A DNA stretch of 64,000 nucleotides from Amycolatopsis vastitatis (GCF_002234595.1 NZ_NMUL01000014.1:1-64000), one strand, 5' to 3'; shown: positions 40,968 through 50,027, counted from the first letter of the stretch. A program made the numbers and translations. Notes: a model not told the origin generated them from the letters alone.

Positions 40968-42331
40968 ACGCCGTCCTCGCCGCCGGCTGGACCGGCCACG
41001 ACACCCGCCTGATCGCCGCGACGGTCGTCGCGATCGCCGTCATCGTCGTGCTGATCACGAAGGTGAAGCTGCACCCGTTCCTGTCGCTGACGCTTGGCTC
41101 GCTCTTGCTCGGCCTGGCCGCCGGGATGCCGATCACCGACGTGATCAAGAAGTTTTCCGACGGGGTCGGCAGCACGGTCGCGTCCGTCGGCATCCTGATC
41201 GCCCTGGGCGCGATGCTCGGCAAGCTGCTGGCCGACTCCGGCGGCGCCGACCAGATCGTCGACACCGTGCTCGGCAAGGCCCGCGGCGCCGCGCTGCCGT
41301 GGGCGATGGCCTTGGTCGCGGCGCTGATCGGGCTGCCGATGTTCTTCGAGATCGGGCTCGTCATGCTGATCCCGGTGGTGCTGCTCGCGGTCAAGCGCAC
41401 CGGGAAACCGCTGATGCTGCTGGGGATTCCCGCCGTCGCCGGGCTTTCCGTGCTGCACGGCCTCGTCCCGCCGCACCCGGGCCCGCTCGCCGCGGCGGGC
41501 GCGCTGAACGCGAACGTCGGGATCACGCTGGCGTTCGGCCTGCTCGTCGGCATCCCGACACTGATCGTCGCGGGCCCGCTGTTCGGCAAGGTCGCGGCAC
41601 GGCTGGTGCCGGACGCCGTGGCTCCCGAGCGGCTCATCCCCGAGCGCGCCGACACGGACAAGCCGCGGCCGAGCTTCGCCGCGACGTTGACGACCGTGCT
41701 GCTGCCGGTCGTGCTCATGCTGGCGAAAGCGCTGTCGGACATCCTGCTGGCCAAGGACAACCAGGCCCGGAAGATCTTCGACTTCGTCGGCGACCCGCTG
41801 ATCGCGCTGCTCGCGGCGGTGCTGGTGGGCATGGTGCTGCTCGGCCGCCCGGCCGGCCTGGACCGCGCGAAACTGTCCACTGTGGTCGGTGACTCGCTCG
41901 GCCCGATCGCCGGGATCATCCTCATCGTCGGCGCGGGCGGCGGGTTCAAGCAGACGCTCGTCGACGCCGGCGTCGGCGACGTCATCACCGGCCTGGCCAA
42001 GGACGCGCACCTGTCGCCGCTGCTGCTCGGCTGGCTGGTCGCCGTGGCGATCCGGCTGGCGACGGGCTCGGCCACGGTCGCGACCGTCTCCGCCGCGGGC
42101 ATCGTGGCGCCCCTGGCCGCCGGCATGGACCCGTCGCACAGCGCACTGCTGGTGCTCGCGATCGGCGCCGGGTCGCTGTTCTTCTCCCACGTCAACGACG
42201 CCGGCTTCTGGCTGGTCAAGGAGTACTTCGGGCTCTCGGTCGGCCAGACGCTGAAGAGCTGGTCGGTGATGGAGACGCTGATCTCGGTGGTCGCCATCGC
42301 GCTGATCCTGCCGCTGTCGCTGATCGTTTAG
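40964..42331 (+). CDS. gntP: GntP-family gluconate:H+ symporter
   Basis: This 455-residue membrane protein has about 12-14 helices. Typical GntP stretches are LHPFLSLTLGSLLLGLAAGM, IGLPMFFEIGLVMLIPVV, LHGLVPPHPGPLAAAGALNA and FFSHVNDAGFWLVKEYFGL. It imports gluconate, which the upstream kinase phosphorylates. GTG at 40964 overlaps the gntK stop. A canonical rho-independent terminator follows the gene. Confidence 0.93.
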   Translation: MNAVLAAGWTGHDTRLIAATVVAIAVIVVLITKVKLHPFLSLTLGSLLLGLAAGMPITDVIKKFSDGVGSTVASVGILIALGAMLGKLLADSGGADQIVDTVLGKARGAALPWAMALVAALIGLPMFFEIGLVMLIPVVLLAVKRTGKPLMLLGIPAVAGLSVLHGLVPPHPGPLAAAGALNANVGITLAFGLLVGIPTLIVAGPLFGKVAARLVPDAVAPERLIPERADTDKPRPSFAATLTTVLLPVVLMLAKALSDILLAKDNQARKIFDFVGDPLIALLAAVLVGMVLLGRPAGLDRAKLSTVVGDSLGPIAGIILIVGAGGGFKQTLVDAGVGDVITGLAKDAHLSPLLLGWLVAVAIRLATGSATVATVSAAGIVAPLAAGMDPSHSALLVLAIGAGSLFFSHVNDAGFWLVKEYFGLSVGQTLKSWSVMETLISVVAIALILPLSLIV

Positions 42332-42347
42332 CACCGCACGAACGAGG

Positions 42348-42380
42348 AGGCCGTCACCCCAGCCAGGTGACGGCCTTTTT
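42348..42380 (+). terminator. rho-independent terminator of gntK-gntP
   Basis: AGGCCGTCACC (42348-42358) pairs with 42366-42376 over 11 bp with a 7-nt loop and is followed by a run of five T. It is the clearest intrinsic terminator in the window. Confidence 0.9.
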
Positions 42381-42388
42381 CGCGTCCG

Positions 42389-42418
42389 TTGACATGTGAC
42401 CTTTTGGTCACCTATTCT
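42389..42418 (+). promoter_or_regulatory. leaderless promoter with palindromic operator for the ArsR gene
   Basis: TTGACA (42389-42394) and TATTCT (42413-42418) form a near-consensus promoter with 18-bp spacing. The start codon GTG at 42426 lies 7 nt after the -10, so transcription should begin at or next to it (leaderless mRNA). A perfect palindrome GTGACC-TTTT-GGTCAC (42396-42411) fills the spacer and is the likely site for autorepression. Confidence 0.8.
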
Positions 42419-42425
42419 CGCTCAC

Positions 42426-42749
42426 GTGCCCGACGACGACCTGGTGTTCAAGGCGCTGGCGGATCCGACCCGCCGGTTCCTGCTCGACCTGCTCTTCGAG
42501 CGTGACGGCCGCACGCTCACCGAGCTGGAGACCCAGGTGGAGATGACCCGCTTCGGCGTCATGAAGCACCTGAAGCTCCTGGAAGAAGCCGGGCTTGTCG
42601 TCGCACGCAAGGAAGGCCGCGAGAAGCGGCACTTCCTCAACCCCGTCCCGATCCGCCAGATCCACGACCGGTGGATCGACAAGTACACCGAGCGCCAGGT
42701 CACCGCGCTCCTCGATCTCAAGAACGAGCTGGAAGGCGAAGAACCATGA
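42426..42749 (+). CDS. ArsR-family winged-helix regulator
   Basis: The 107-residue protein starts VPDDDLVFKALADPTRRFLL and continues with a winged-helix domain (LTELETQVEMTRFGVMKHLK, then LLEEAGLVVARKEGREKRHF). No metal-binding cysteine motif is present. This subgroup usually pairs with an SRPBCC/AHSA1 gene, as here, where the next gene overlaps by ATGA. It probably represses its own promoter through the GTGACC-N4-GGTCAC palindrome. The inducer is unknown. Confidence 0.9.
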   Translation: MPDDDLVFKALADPTRRFLLDLLFERDGRTLTELETQVEMTRFGVMKHLKLLEEAGLVVARKEGREKRHFLNPVPIRQIHDRWIDKYTERQVTALLDLKNELEGEEP

Positions 42750-43258
42750 CGAACACCGTGCAGGTCTACCGCGTCTACATCAAGGCTTCCCCGGAGCGCA
42801 TCTGGGACGCCATCACGAAGCCCGAGTGGACGCAGAAGTACGGCTACACCGGCCTCGCCGACTACGACCTCAAGGTCGGCGGCAAGCACCGCACCCGGCC
42901 GACGCAGGCGTTCATCGACGCCGGGATGACCGGCGACCTCGTCGACGGCGAAGTCCTCGAGGTGGATCCGCCGCGGAAACTGGTCGTCACCTGGAAGCTG
43001 CTGATGGCTCCGGAGGACGTCGCCGCCGAGCCCTACACGACGCTCACCTACGAGATCGAGGAGTCCAAGACCGCCGGCACCCGGCTGACCGTGACCCACG
43101 ACGTCACCGGCGCCCCCACGATCGCCGCGATGGTCAGCGGATCGCTCGAGCGGCTGGACGCGCCTCCGAACGAGAACGCGGGTGGCGGCTGGGCCTGGAT
43201 CCTGTCGGACCTCAAGTCCCTGCTGGAGACCGGCGAAACCATCGTCCCGGCGCCATAG
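42746..43258 (+). CDS. SRPBCC (AHSA1-like) ligand-binding protein
   Basis: The 170-residue protein has the START/AHSA1 helix-grip pattern: VYIKASPERIWDAITKPEW near the N-terminus, a GEVLEVDPPRKLVVTWKL strand pair, and GGWAWILSDLKSLLETG as the long C-terminal helix. The fold forms a cavity for hydrophobic ligands; enzymes and stress proteins both occur. The ATG overlaps the ArsR stop, so both are regulated together. The ligand is unknown. Confidence 0.88.
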   Translation: MTNTVQVYRVYIKASPERIWDAITKPEWTQKYGYTGLADYDLKVGGKHRTRPTQAFIDAGMTGDLVDGEVLEVDPPRKLVVTWKLLMAPEDVAAEPYTTLTYEIEESKTAGTRLTVTHDVTGAPTIAAMVSGSLERLDAPPNENAGGGWAWILSDLKSLLETGETIVPAP

Positions 43259-43259
43259 C

Positions 43260-43305
43260 GTCGTGAGTGAGAAACAGTGTTCTAACGCTGTTTCTCACTC
43301 ACGAC
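43260..43305. repeat. palindrome copy 1, convergent terminator
   Basis: GTCGTGAGTGAGAAACAG (43260-43277) and its exact complement (43288-43305) enclose a 10-nt loop. It fills the gap between the SRPBCC gene (plus) and the sugar kinase (minus) and should terminate both. The central 42 bp, including the loop, recur identically at 56066-56107. Confidence 0.85.
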
Positions 43306-43309
43306 CCGG

Positions 43310-44278
43310 TCAGGCGCGCTGGGTCGCCGCCTTCAACGCCGCCTTCGCGGCCTCGGTGGCGCCCAGTGTGTCCAGTCCGAACAGCGCCGCGCCCACCACG
43401 GGGTTCACGTCGACGACGCGGACCACCGCGCGCGGCGCGACCTTCAGGCACCGCTTCTCGATCTCGGCGATCACCGGCGCGCCGACCCCGGTCAGCACAC
43501 CGCCGCCGAGGACGATCTCCGGGGCGTCCGCGGTGAGGTCCAGCTTCCGGAGGATCACCGCCGCGAACACGCTGACCTCCTCGACGAACCGCGTCACGAT
43601 GTCCTGCGCGACCTCGTCGCCCGCCGCGGCCACCTCGAACAGCAGCGGGCACAGGCCGTGGATCGACGCCGCGTCGATCTCTTCGAAGTGCAGGCCCTGC
43701 ACGACGTCGAGCAGGGTCGGCTGCCCGAAGTAGCGCGCCACGGCAAGCCGCAGGGCGGTAGCAGGGCCGCGGCCGTCCTCGGCTCGCACGGCCCACCACA
43801 GCGCCTCTTCGCCGAGCCGGTAGCCGCCGCCCCAGTCGCCGGAGATCTTGCCCAGTGCGGGAAAGCGGTGCACCCGGCCGTCCGGGCCGACGCCGGCGCC
43901 GTTGATCCCGGCACCGCACACCACCGCGACGCCCACCCCCGCGCTGCCCGCCCGGAGCAGCGCGAGGGTGTCGTTGCCGACGGTCAGGGTGTCGCTCCAG
44001 CCGCGGGCGGACAGGGCCGCGTGCAGCGTCTCCTCCTCGCGCGGGAAGTCCAGCCCGGCGAGGTAGGCCGACGTGTGGACCGCGAAGGGCTTCTCCCCGA
44101 ACGCGGGATACGCCGCCAGCACCAGTTGTTCCAGCGCCGCGACGCAGGCCGCGACGCCGATGTTCTGCGGCGACGCGCCGGGGCCACGCGACTTCCCCAG
44201 CACGACACCGTCTTCCGAGACCACCAGGACCTCGGTCTTGCTGTTGCCGCCGTCGATCGCGATAATCGCAGGCCTCAT
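43310..44278 (-). CDS. N-acetylglucosamine kinase-like (BadF/BadG family) sugar kinase
   Basis: In this 322-residue ASKHA-fold kinase, IAIDGGNSKTEVLVVSEDG is the first phosphate loop. TVGNDTLALLRAG holds a catalytic-type aspartate, VAVVCGAGINGAGV and LGKISGDWGGGYRLGEEALW follow, and APEIVLGGGVLTG is the adenosine motif. The family includes GlcNAc and glucosamine kinases. It is the last gene of the six-gene sugar operon, and its ATG overlaps the GH4 stop. It probably phosphorylates the monosaccharide released in the cytoplasm. Whether that is GlcNAc, glucosamine or glucose is inferred. Confidence 0.85.
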   Translation of the reverse strand: MRPAIIAIDGGNSKTEVLVVSEDGVVLGKSRGPGASPQNIGVAACVAALEQLVLAAYPAFGEKPFAVHTSAYLAGLDFPREEETLHAALSARGWSDTLTVGNDTLALLRAGSAGVGVAVVCGAGINGAGVGPDGRVHRFPALGKISGDWGGGYRLGEEALWWAVRAEDGRGPATALRLAVARYFGQPTLLDVVQGLHFEEIDAASIHGLCPLLFEVAAAGDEVAQDIVTRFVEEVSVFAAVILRKLDLTADAPEIVLGGGVLTGVGAPVIAEIEKRCLKVAPRAVVRVVDVNPVVGAALFGLDTLGATEAAKAALKAATQRA

Positions 44279-45540
44279 CCGCGCGCCCAGGGCAGGTACT
44301 CACGGTTGATCTGCACCAGCGAATCGGCCAGCGTGTCGGCCTTCGAGTACTGGCCGACCAGCGGGTGCGCCAGGAGGGCATCGGCCACGCGGTCGCGGCC
44401 GCCCTTCAGCGCCGCTTCCAATGCGAGGAACTCGTACGCCGTCGTCGCCGAAATCAGGCCCGAGAAGTTCGGCTCGACCGGCGGCTGCGGGATCGGCGTC
44501 GCACCCTTCGAGTCCACAGTGGACCGCGCTTCGACGACGGCGTCGTCCGGCAGGAACGGGAAGGTCCCGTCGTTGCGGACGTTCACGACGTGCTCCTCGG
44601 CCGGGCCGCCCGCGGTCAGCGCGTGCACCAGCTGCACCGCCGCCTCGGAGTAGTACGCGCCGCCGCGCTTCTCCAGGGACTCCGGCTTGGTGTTCCGCTC
44701 CGGGTCGAGGTAGATCTTCAGCAGCTCTTCCTCGACGTCGGACACGACGTCCGCGCGCGGACGTTCGGTGCGCTGCTTGGTGACCTGCTCGTCGTGCGCG
44801 TAGAAGTACTTCAGGTAGTACGACGGCACGACGTTCATCCGCCGCAGCCACTTCTCCGGCACGCTGACCTCCCTGGACAGGTAGTCCAGGTGCTCCTCCA
44901 GCAGGTCGGGCAGCCGGTCGACGCCGTCGACGAGCGCGCCGCGTTCCCAGCTCAGGTGGTTCAGTCCGGTGTGGACGAGCTTGACATCGTCCGCGCCCAC
45001 GCCGAGCAGCTTCCCGAACTGCCGCTGCAGGTTGATCGCGACGTTGCACAGCCCGACCGCGCGGTGCCCCTCGTTGAGCAGCGCGCGTGTCACGATGCCG
45101 ACCGGGTTGGTGAAGTTGACGATCCACGTGTCGTCGCCGGCGACCTTGCGGACGCGGTCGGCGATGTCGAGCACCACCGGAACCGTGCGCAACGCCTTCG
45201 CCAGCCCGCCCGCGCCGGTCGTCTCCTGGCCGACGCAGCCGCAGACGTGCGGGAACGTCTCGTCCGAGCGCCGCGCACGCTGACCGCCGACACGCAGCTG
45301 GATGAGCACGGCGGAAGCGCCGTCGACGCCCTCTTCGAGCGACTGCGTCGTCCGCACCTGCGCCGGGTGGCCGGCGTGCTCCAGCAGCCGTTGACTGAAC
45401 CCGCCGACGGCCTCGACGCGGTAGGCGTCCGGGTCGACCAGCACGATCTCGTCGACGTCCAAAGTGGACCGGCGGCCGGCGATCCCGTCGATCAGCTCCG
45501 GCGTGTAGGTGGACCCGCCACCGACGACTGCCAGTTTCAT
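44275..45540 (-). CDS. GH4 family glycosidase (6-phospho-beta-glucosidase type)
   Basis: The 421-residue NAD- and Mn-dependent hydrolase has an N-terminal Rossmann motif VVGGGSTYTPELIDG, then NFTNPVGIVTRALL, the metal-binding cysteine in GLCNVAINLQ and histidine in HTGLNHL. GH4 enzymes cleave by an oxidation/elimination route, often on 6-phospho-disaccharides. Here uptake is by an ABC system rather than PTS, so the true substrate may be an unphosphorylated or kinase-modified glycoside. ATGA overlaps join it to the permease before and the kinase after. Confidence 0.9.
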   Translation of the reverse strand: MKLAVVGGGSTYTPELIDGIAGRRSTLDVDEIVLVDPDAYRVEAVGGFSQRLLEHAGHPAQVRTTQSLEEGVDGASAVLIQLRVGGQRARRSDETFPHVCGCVGQETTGAGGLAKALRTVPVVLDIADRVRKVAGDDTWIVNFTNPVGIVTRALLNEGHRAVGLCNVAINLQRQFGKLLGVGADDVKLVHTGLNHLSWERGALVDGVDRLPDLLEEHLDYLSREVSVPEKWLRRMNVVPSYYLKYFYAHDEQVTKQRTERPRADVVSDVEEELLKIYLDPERNTKPESLEKRGGAYYSEAAVQLVHALTAGGPAEEHVVNVRNDGTFPFLPDDAVVEARSTVDSKGATPIPQPPVEPNFSGLISATTAYEFLALEAALKGGRDRVADALLAHPLVGQYSKADTLADSLVQINREYLPWARG

Positions 45541-46430
45541 CCCTTGACCCCCGTGAACGTGATGCCCTTGACGAACGACTTCTGCGCGAACACGAACAGC
45601 ACGATCACCGGCGCCATGATCAGCGCGGTCGCGGCCATCGTCATGTTCCATTCGACGTGGTGCATCCCGCGGAAGGACGCGATCGCCAGCGAAAGCGGCC
45701 AGTGGTCCTGGTTCTCGCCCGTGTAGAGCAGCGGGCCGAAGTAGTCGTTCCAGGTGAACAGGAAGCAGAACATCGCGGTGGCCGCGATGCCCGGCTTGGC
45801 CATCGGGATGAGCACCCGGTACATCGCCTGGAACTCGTTGCAGCCGTCGATCTTCGCCGCTTCGATGTAGTCCTTCGGAATGGTGAGGAAGAACTGCCGC
45901 AGCAGGAAGATCGAGAACGCGTCGAAGAAGAAGTACGGCACGATCAGCGGGACCAGCGTGCCGGTGAGGCCCATCCGCACCCACAGGTCGTACAACGGGA
46001 CGACGGTGACCTGCGGCGGCAGCAGCATCGCGGCCACGGTCAGCATGAAGAACAGGTTCTGCCCGCGCCAGCGCAGTTTCGCCAGCCCGTAGGCCGCCGG
46101 GATCGCCGAAAGCAGCGCGCCGACCGTCGCGCACGCCGAATACAGCAGGCTGTTGCCGAAGTACTCCAGCAGCGGTGCCTTCTTGAACACCGTCACGAAG
46201 TTTTCGAAGTGCCATTCGCTCGGCCACAGGCTCGCCGTCATCGCCTGGTCGCTCTTCATCACCGCGGTGAGGAAGACGAACAGGATCGGCAGCATGAAAA
46301 TGACACCGAGAGCGATCCCGACGGCGTGCGTCGCGATGTAGGAGAGCCGCTTGTCCCAGTTGCGCTTGAAGCGCACGCGGGGCGGCACGGACACCGGCGG
46401 CTTGCGCGCGGTGTCGGACAGCGTGATCAT
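45537..46430 (-). CDS. carbohydrate ABC transporter permease (MalG type)
   Basis: This 297-residue protein has six membrane helices. The EAA loop reads YIEAAKIDGCNEFQAMYRVL-IPMAKPG, the docking site for the ATPase, and the protein ends in ITFTGVKG, typical of MalG/LacG proteins. It forms the channel together with the preceding permease. The ATG at 46430 overlaps the upstream stop. No ATPase gene is in the operon; a shared MsiK-type ATPase elsewhere is likely, as in other actinomycetes. Confidence 0.93.
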   Translation of the reverse strand: MITLSDTARKPPVSVPPRVRFKRNWDKRLSYIATHAVGIALGVIFMLPILFVFLTAVMKSDQAMTASLWPSEWHFENFVTVFKKAPLLEYFGNSLLYSACATVGALLSAIPAAYGLAKLRWRGQNLFFMLTVAAMLLPPQVTVVPLYDLWVRMGLTGTLVPLIVPYFFFDAFSIFLLRQFFLTIPKDYIEAAKIDGCNEFQAMYRVLIPMAKPGIAATAMFCFLFTWNDYFGPLLYTGENQDHWPLSLAIASFRGMHHVEWNMTMAATALIMAPVIVLFVFAQKSFVKGITFTGVKG

Positions 46431-47410
46431 GCCCCCTCCTCCTGGTGCTGCGTCTTCCGCAGCTGCCGCACGAGAATCCAGGTGAAAGCGGACGACACGA
46501 TGAACAGCAGGACCGCCATCGCCGCCGCGTAGCCCATGTTGAAGTAGCGGAAACCCTGGACGTACAGCCAGATCGGGTAGGTCAGCGTCGAGTTCTGGGG
46601 TGCGCCGATGAGCTTCGAGTTGCCGGCGACGTCCGCGGTGCCCGCACTCGCGGAGGCCGCGACGATCGCCTGGGTGAAGAACTGCAGCGCGTAGATGATC
46701 GAGTTGACCACGCCGAACAGCAGGACCGGCGAGATCGACGGCAGCGTGACGTGCCAGAACCGGCGCACCGGGCCGGCGCCGTCCAGCTCGGCGGCCTCGT
46801 ACTGCTCGGTCGGGACGTCGAGCAGCGCGGCCAGGATGATGATCATCAGCTCGCCGGAGCCCCACAGCGCGAGCAGCGTCAGTGCGGGCTTCGACATCGC
46901 CGGGCTGTTGAACCAGAGCCCGCCGTCGATGCCGACGAGCCGCAGGAACCGGTTGACCGGGCCGAACTCCGGGTTGAACACGAAGACGAACGCCAGCGTC
47001 GCCGCCGCGGGCGGGGCGAGCGTCGGCAGGTAGCAGAGCGTCCGGACCAGGCCGACGCCCGACTTCAGCCGCGAGATCACCGACGCGATCCCGAGCGAGA
47101 ACACCACCCGGCAGACCGTCAGGACGACCACCAGCCACAGCGTGTTGTACGCGGCCGTGCCGACCAGCGGCTCGGTGGTGAACATCCGGACGTAGTTGTC
47201 GAAGCCGATGAACTGCGGCGGGTTGATCAGGTCGTAGCGGGTGAAGGAGTAGTAGACCGTGGCGATCAGCGGGTAGCCGAAGAAGATCAGGAACCCGAGG
47301 AACGCCGGGGCCATGAAGAACAGGACGGTCCGGCGGCGCTTGGCCCGGCGGGCCCCCGCCCGCACCTTCACAGGTGCGGACGGGGAAGCCTTTTCGGCGA
47401 GCGTCGTCAT
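46427..47410 (-). CDS. carbohydrate ABC transporter permease (MalF type)
   Basis: The 327-residue protein has a basic N-terminus and six or seven helices, starting VLFFMAPAFLGFLIFFGYPL, with FTRYDLINPPQFIGFDNYVR in the first outer loop. The EAA motif is EQYEAAELDGAGPVRRFWHV followed by TLPSISP. It is the partner of the MalG-type permease. Start ATG at 47410; overlaps (ATGA) at both ends show tight coupling with the binding protein and the second permease. Confidence 0.93.
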   Translation of the reverse strand: MTTLAEKASPSAPVKVRAGARRAKRRRTVLFFMAPAFLGFLIFFGYPLIATVYYSFTRYDLINPPQFIGFDNYVRMFTTEPLVGTAAYNTLWLVVVLTVCRVVFSLGIASVISRLKSGVGLVRTLCYLPTLAPPAAATLAFVFVFNPEFGPVNRFLRLVGIDGGLWFNSPAMSKPALTLLALWGSGELMIIILAALLDVPTEQYEAAELDGAGPVRRFWHVTLPSISPVLLFGVVNSIIYALQFFTQAIVAASASAGTADVAGNSKLIGAPQNSTLTYPIWLYVQGFRYFNMGYAAAMAVLLFIVSSAFTWILVRQLRKTQHQEEGA

Positions 47411-48768
47411 CCGCCCGCGCCCTTCTGCTTGAGTTCGTCGTTGATCTGCGCGTCGACCTTCGCCAGGCCCGCGGTCAGGTCAGGCACCGAGCCGGCCTGC
47501 CACTTCTCGGCGAAGTCGTTGACCGCCTTGAGGTGCGCGTCGCCGATCGGGGTGGTCTGGTTGGCCACCAGCTTGCCGCTGTCGTAGATGTCGAGGAACG
47601 TCTTGAACTGCGGCTGCAGGTCCAGCCGCGGCGAGGTGAGCGACGCCTTGGTGCTGGGCACGTTCTTCAGGCCGTTGGCCATGTCCACCAGGGTGTCGGT
47701 GTCCAGGGTGACCTGCTTGATGAGCTCCCACGCCGCGCCGGGGTTCTTGGCGCCCTTGGGGATCGCGATGATCGTGCCGGTGGTGAAGCCGCCGCCGTAG
47801 TGGTCGGCCATCGTGTCGAGCACCGGGAACGGCGCGGTCTGGTACTTGACCTCCGGCGCCTGGTCCTTGAGGAAGGCGGTGCGGAACTCGCCGTCGATGA
47901 TCATGGCGAGCTTGCCCTTGTGGAAACCGTGGTCGGCGGAGTACTCGTCACCGAGGCCTGCCTTGAACTTCTCGACCTTGTCGTGGCCGCCGTAGAAGTC
48001 GATGAGCTTCTTCTGGAACTCGAACATCGCCTTCCAGCCGGGGTTGGTGGCGAGGTCGGACTTGCCGTCCGCGCCGAGGAACGGCGCGCCGAAGTACTGC
48101 GCCCAGTACTGGGCCTGGTTGGCGTAGAACGGCATCGAAGGCAGGAAGCCGGCGACCTTGATCGAGCCGTCCGGGTTGAACTCGGTGAGCTTCTTGGCGT
48201 CCTCGAACAGCTCCGACATCGTCTTCGGCGGCGAGGTGACGCCCTTCGCCGCGAACATGTCGGTGTTGTAGTACATCCCGTAGACGTCAGCGAGCATCGG
48301 CAGTGCGCACCGCTTGCCCTGGTACTCGGTGTAGTTGCGGACCGCGTCCGGGATCTGGTTCAGGTCGATCTTGTCGCGCTCGATGTAGGGCTTGAGGTCC
48401 TGGAAGCTGCCGGTGGAGCACCAGGCACCGAGGTTGTCGGTGTAGAAGGAGATCGCGACGTCGGGTGGGTTGCCCCCGCGGATCGACTGGGTGAGCTTGT
48501 CGTCGTCCTGGTTGCCTTCGTGCTTGATCTCGATGTTCGGGAACTTCGCCTTGAGCTTGTTGAGGCCCGCGGTGACCACGCCGTACTCGCGGTCGGTGAA
48601 CTTGGAGTACACGGTGAGCGTGAGCTTGTCGTCCTTGCCGGGCGCGGCCGCGGCGTCCTTTGTGGACGACGGTGCGGCGGCGCCGGAACAGGCGCTGGTC
48701 AGCAGGACGGACGCCGCGGCGACGGCCACCAGCAGTGCGCCGCGGCGGGTCCGGGTGGTAGGGGGCAT
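47407..48768 (-). CDS. extracellular sugar-binding lipoprotein
   Basis: The 453-residue protein has a lipoprotein signal with lipobox LTSAC, then a family 1 solute-binding fold (KLTLTVYSKFTDREYGVVT, GNPPDVAISFYTDNLGAW, LPMLADVYGMYYNTDMFAAK). It is anchored to the outer face of the membrane and delivers the sugar to the two permeases. ATG at 48768 has AGGAGGAGG just upstream; the in-frame start at 48783 lacks one. The predicted ligand is an oligosaccharide, perhaps a GlcNAc or beta-glucoside type given the GH4 and kinase genes. Confidence 0.93.
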   Translation of the reverse strand: MPPTTRTRRGALLVAVAAASVLLTSACSGAAAPSSTKDAAAAPGKDDKLTLTVYSKFTDREYGVVTAGLNKLKAKFPNIEIKHEGNQDDDKLTQSIRGGNPPDVAISFYTDNLGAWCSTGSFQDLKPYIERDKIDLNQIPDAVRNYTEYQGKRCALPMLADVYGMYYNTDMFAAKGVTSPPKTMSELFEDAKKLTEFNPDGSIKVAGFLPSMPFYANQAQYWAQYFGAPFLGADGKSDLATNPGWKAMFEFQKKLIDFYGGHDKVEKFKAGLGDEYSADHGFHKGKLAMIIDGEFRTAFLKDQAPEVKYQTAPFPVLDTMADHYGGGFTTGTIIAIPKGAKNPGAAWELIKQVTLDTDTLVDMANGLKNVPSTKASLTSPRLDLQPQFKTFLDIYDSGKLVANQTTPIGDAHLKAVNDFAEKWQAGSVPDLTAGLAKVDAQINDELKQKGAGG

Positions 48769-48779
48769 GGCCCTCCTCC

Positions 48780-50012
48780 TCATCGGTTGGGGCTACTCGG
48801 GCGGGGACGGGTGCTGCCGGCCTCGGGCCTGCGCGACCCGAGGAGCGTGGGGGTGACGACGCCGAAGACGTCCTCACGGGTGGTGGCCAGCGCGGACTGC
48901 AGCGCACCGGCGCGGACGGCGTTGCCCTGCACCGACGCGCAGCCGACGGGCGTGCGCGGCAGGACAAGCTCGTGCAGCTTTTCCTGCACGAGGGCGGCGA
49001 AGCCGTCGCCGCCGGCGCGGCTGGTGTCGCCGCAGAGGAGGACGAGCTGCGGGTCGGCGACCGCGACGAGGTTGGCGACGCCGCCCGCGACCCGCTTGGC
49101 GAGGTCGTCGAGGAACTGGTGGCCTTCCGGCGCTTCGGCGACGGCTTCCCAGGCGGTCTCGGCCAGGATGCCGTGCGCGGCGGCGAGGCGGCAGATGGCC
49201 GGGGAGTCGACGAGGTTGCCGAAGCGGGCACCGGCCACGGGCCAGACGTCACCGGTGTCCACCGTGGCCGGATCGGGCACGCGCATCCAGTCGATCTCGC
49301 CGCCCCCGCCGGTGGCGCCGCGCAGCAGCCGCCGTCCGATCACGACGGCGCCGCCGACGCCTTCGGACAACCAGACCATGACGAAGTCGTCGACGTCCTG
49401 GGCCATCCCGACGGTCATCTCCTCGACGGCGACGAGGTTGACGTCGTTCTCGATGAGGACGTCGACGCCGAGTTCGTCGCTGAGCTTCTGCGGGACGTCG
49501 AAGCCGAGCCAGCCGGGGATGTGCGGGGCGGAGGAGAGCAGGCCGGTCCGCGGATCGAACGCCCCCTGCGCGCCGATCACGACGTGGGCCAGCTGGTTCC
49601 GCGTGATCCCGGCTTCGGCGGTGACGTGGTTGAGGGCGTCCCCGAAGGTCCCGACGACATCGGCGCCTTCGTGCACGGGCAGCGGAGTCCGGTACTCGGC
49701 GAGCACGACCCCGGCGACATCGGCGACGACGAAGTCGGCGACGTGCGGAGTGAGATCGACGGCGGCGACGAAGGCGAGGCTGCCGTTGGCCGCCCAGAGC
49801 TGGGCCCGCGGCCCCCGGCCGCCACCCCGCACGCCGGCCTTGACGACGAGGTCGTCCAGCTCGAGCCGGGTGATGAGCTGCGCGGTGGCGGGCTTGGAGA
49901 GGCCGATGGCGAGCTCGAGTTCGGCACGCGTGAGAGGCCCTTCGCGGAGAAGGACCTCGATCGCGGCGCGATCGTTGATCTCGCGCAGCATCCGCGGGCT
50001 ACCGGCTCGCAC
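48780..50012 (-). CDS. ROK-family transcriptional regulator (NagC/XylR type)
   Basis: The 410-residue protein has an N-terminal winged helix (LREGPLTRAELELAIGLSKP-ATAQLITRL), then a sugar-kinase-fold ROK domain (AVDLTPHVADFVVADVAG, IGAQGAFDPRTGLLSSAPHI, IENDVNLVAVEEM, GVGGAVVIGRRLLRGATGG). The zinc-binding cysteine cluster of true ROK kinases is not visible. It heads the sugar operon, 11 bp before the binding-protein gene, and probably represses it until a sugar or sugar phosphate binds. GTG at 50012 is preceded by GGAGGG. Confidence 0.9.
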   Translation of the reverse strand: MRAGSPRMLREINDRAAIEVLLREGPLTRAELELAIGLSKPATAQLITRLELDDLVVKAGVRGGGRGPRAQLWAANGSLAFVAAVDLTPHVADFVVADVAGVVLAEYRTPLPVHEGADVVGTFGDALNHVTAEAGITRNQLAHVVIGAQGAFDPRTGLLSSAPHIPGWLGFDVPQKLSDELGVDVLIENDVNLVAVEEMTVGMAQDVDDFVMVWLSEGVGGAVVIGRRLLRGATGGGGEIDWMRVPDPATVDTGDVWPVAGARFGNLVDSPAICRLAAAHGILAETAWEAVAEAPEGHQFLDDLAKRVAGGVANLVAVADPQLVLLCGDTSRAGGDGFAALVQEKLHELVLPRTPVGCASVQGNAVRAGALQSALATTREDVFGVVTPTLLGSRRPEAGSTRPRPSSPNR

Positions 50013-50027
50013 TCGTCCCTCCGGACT

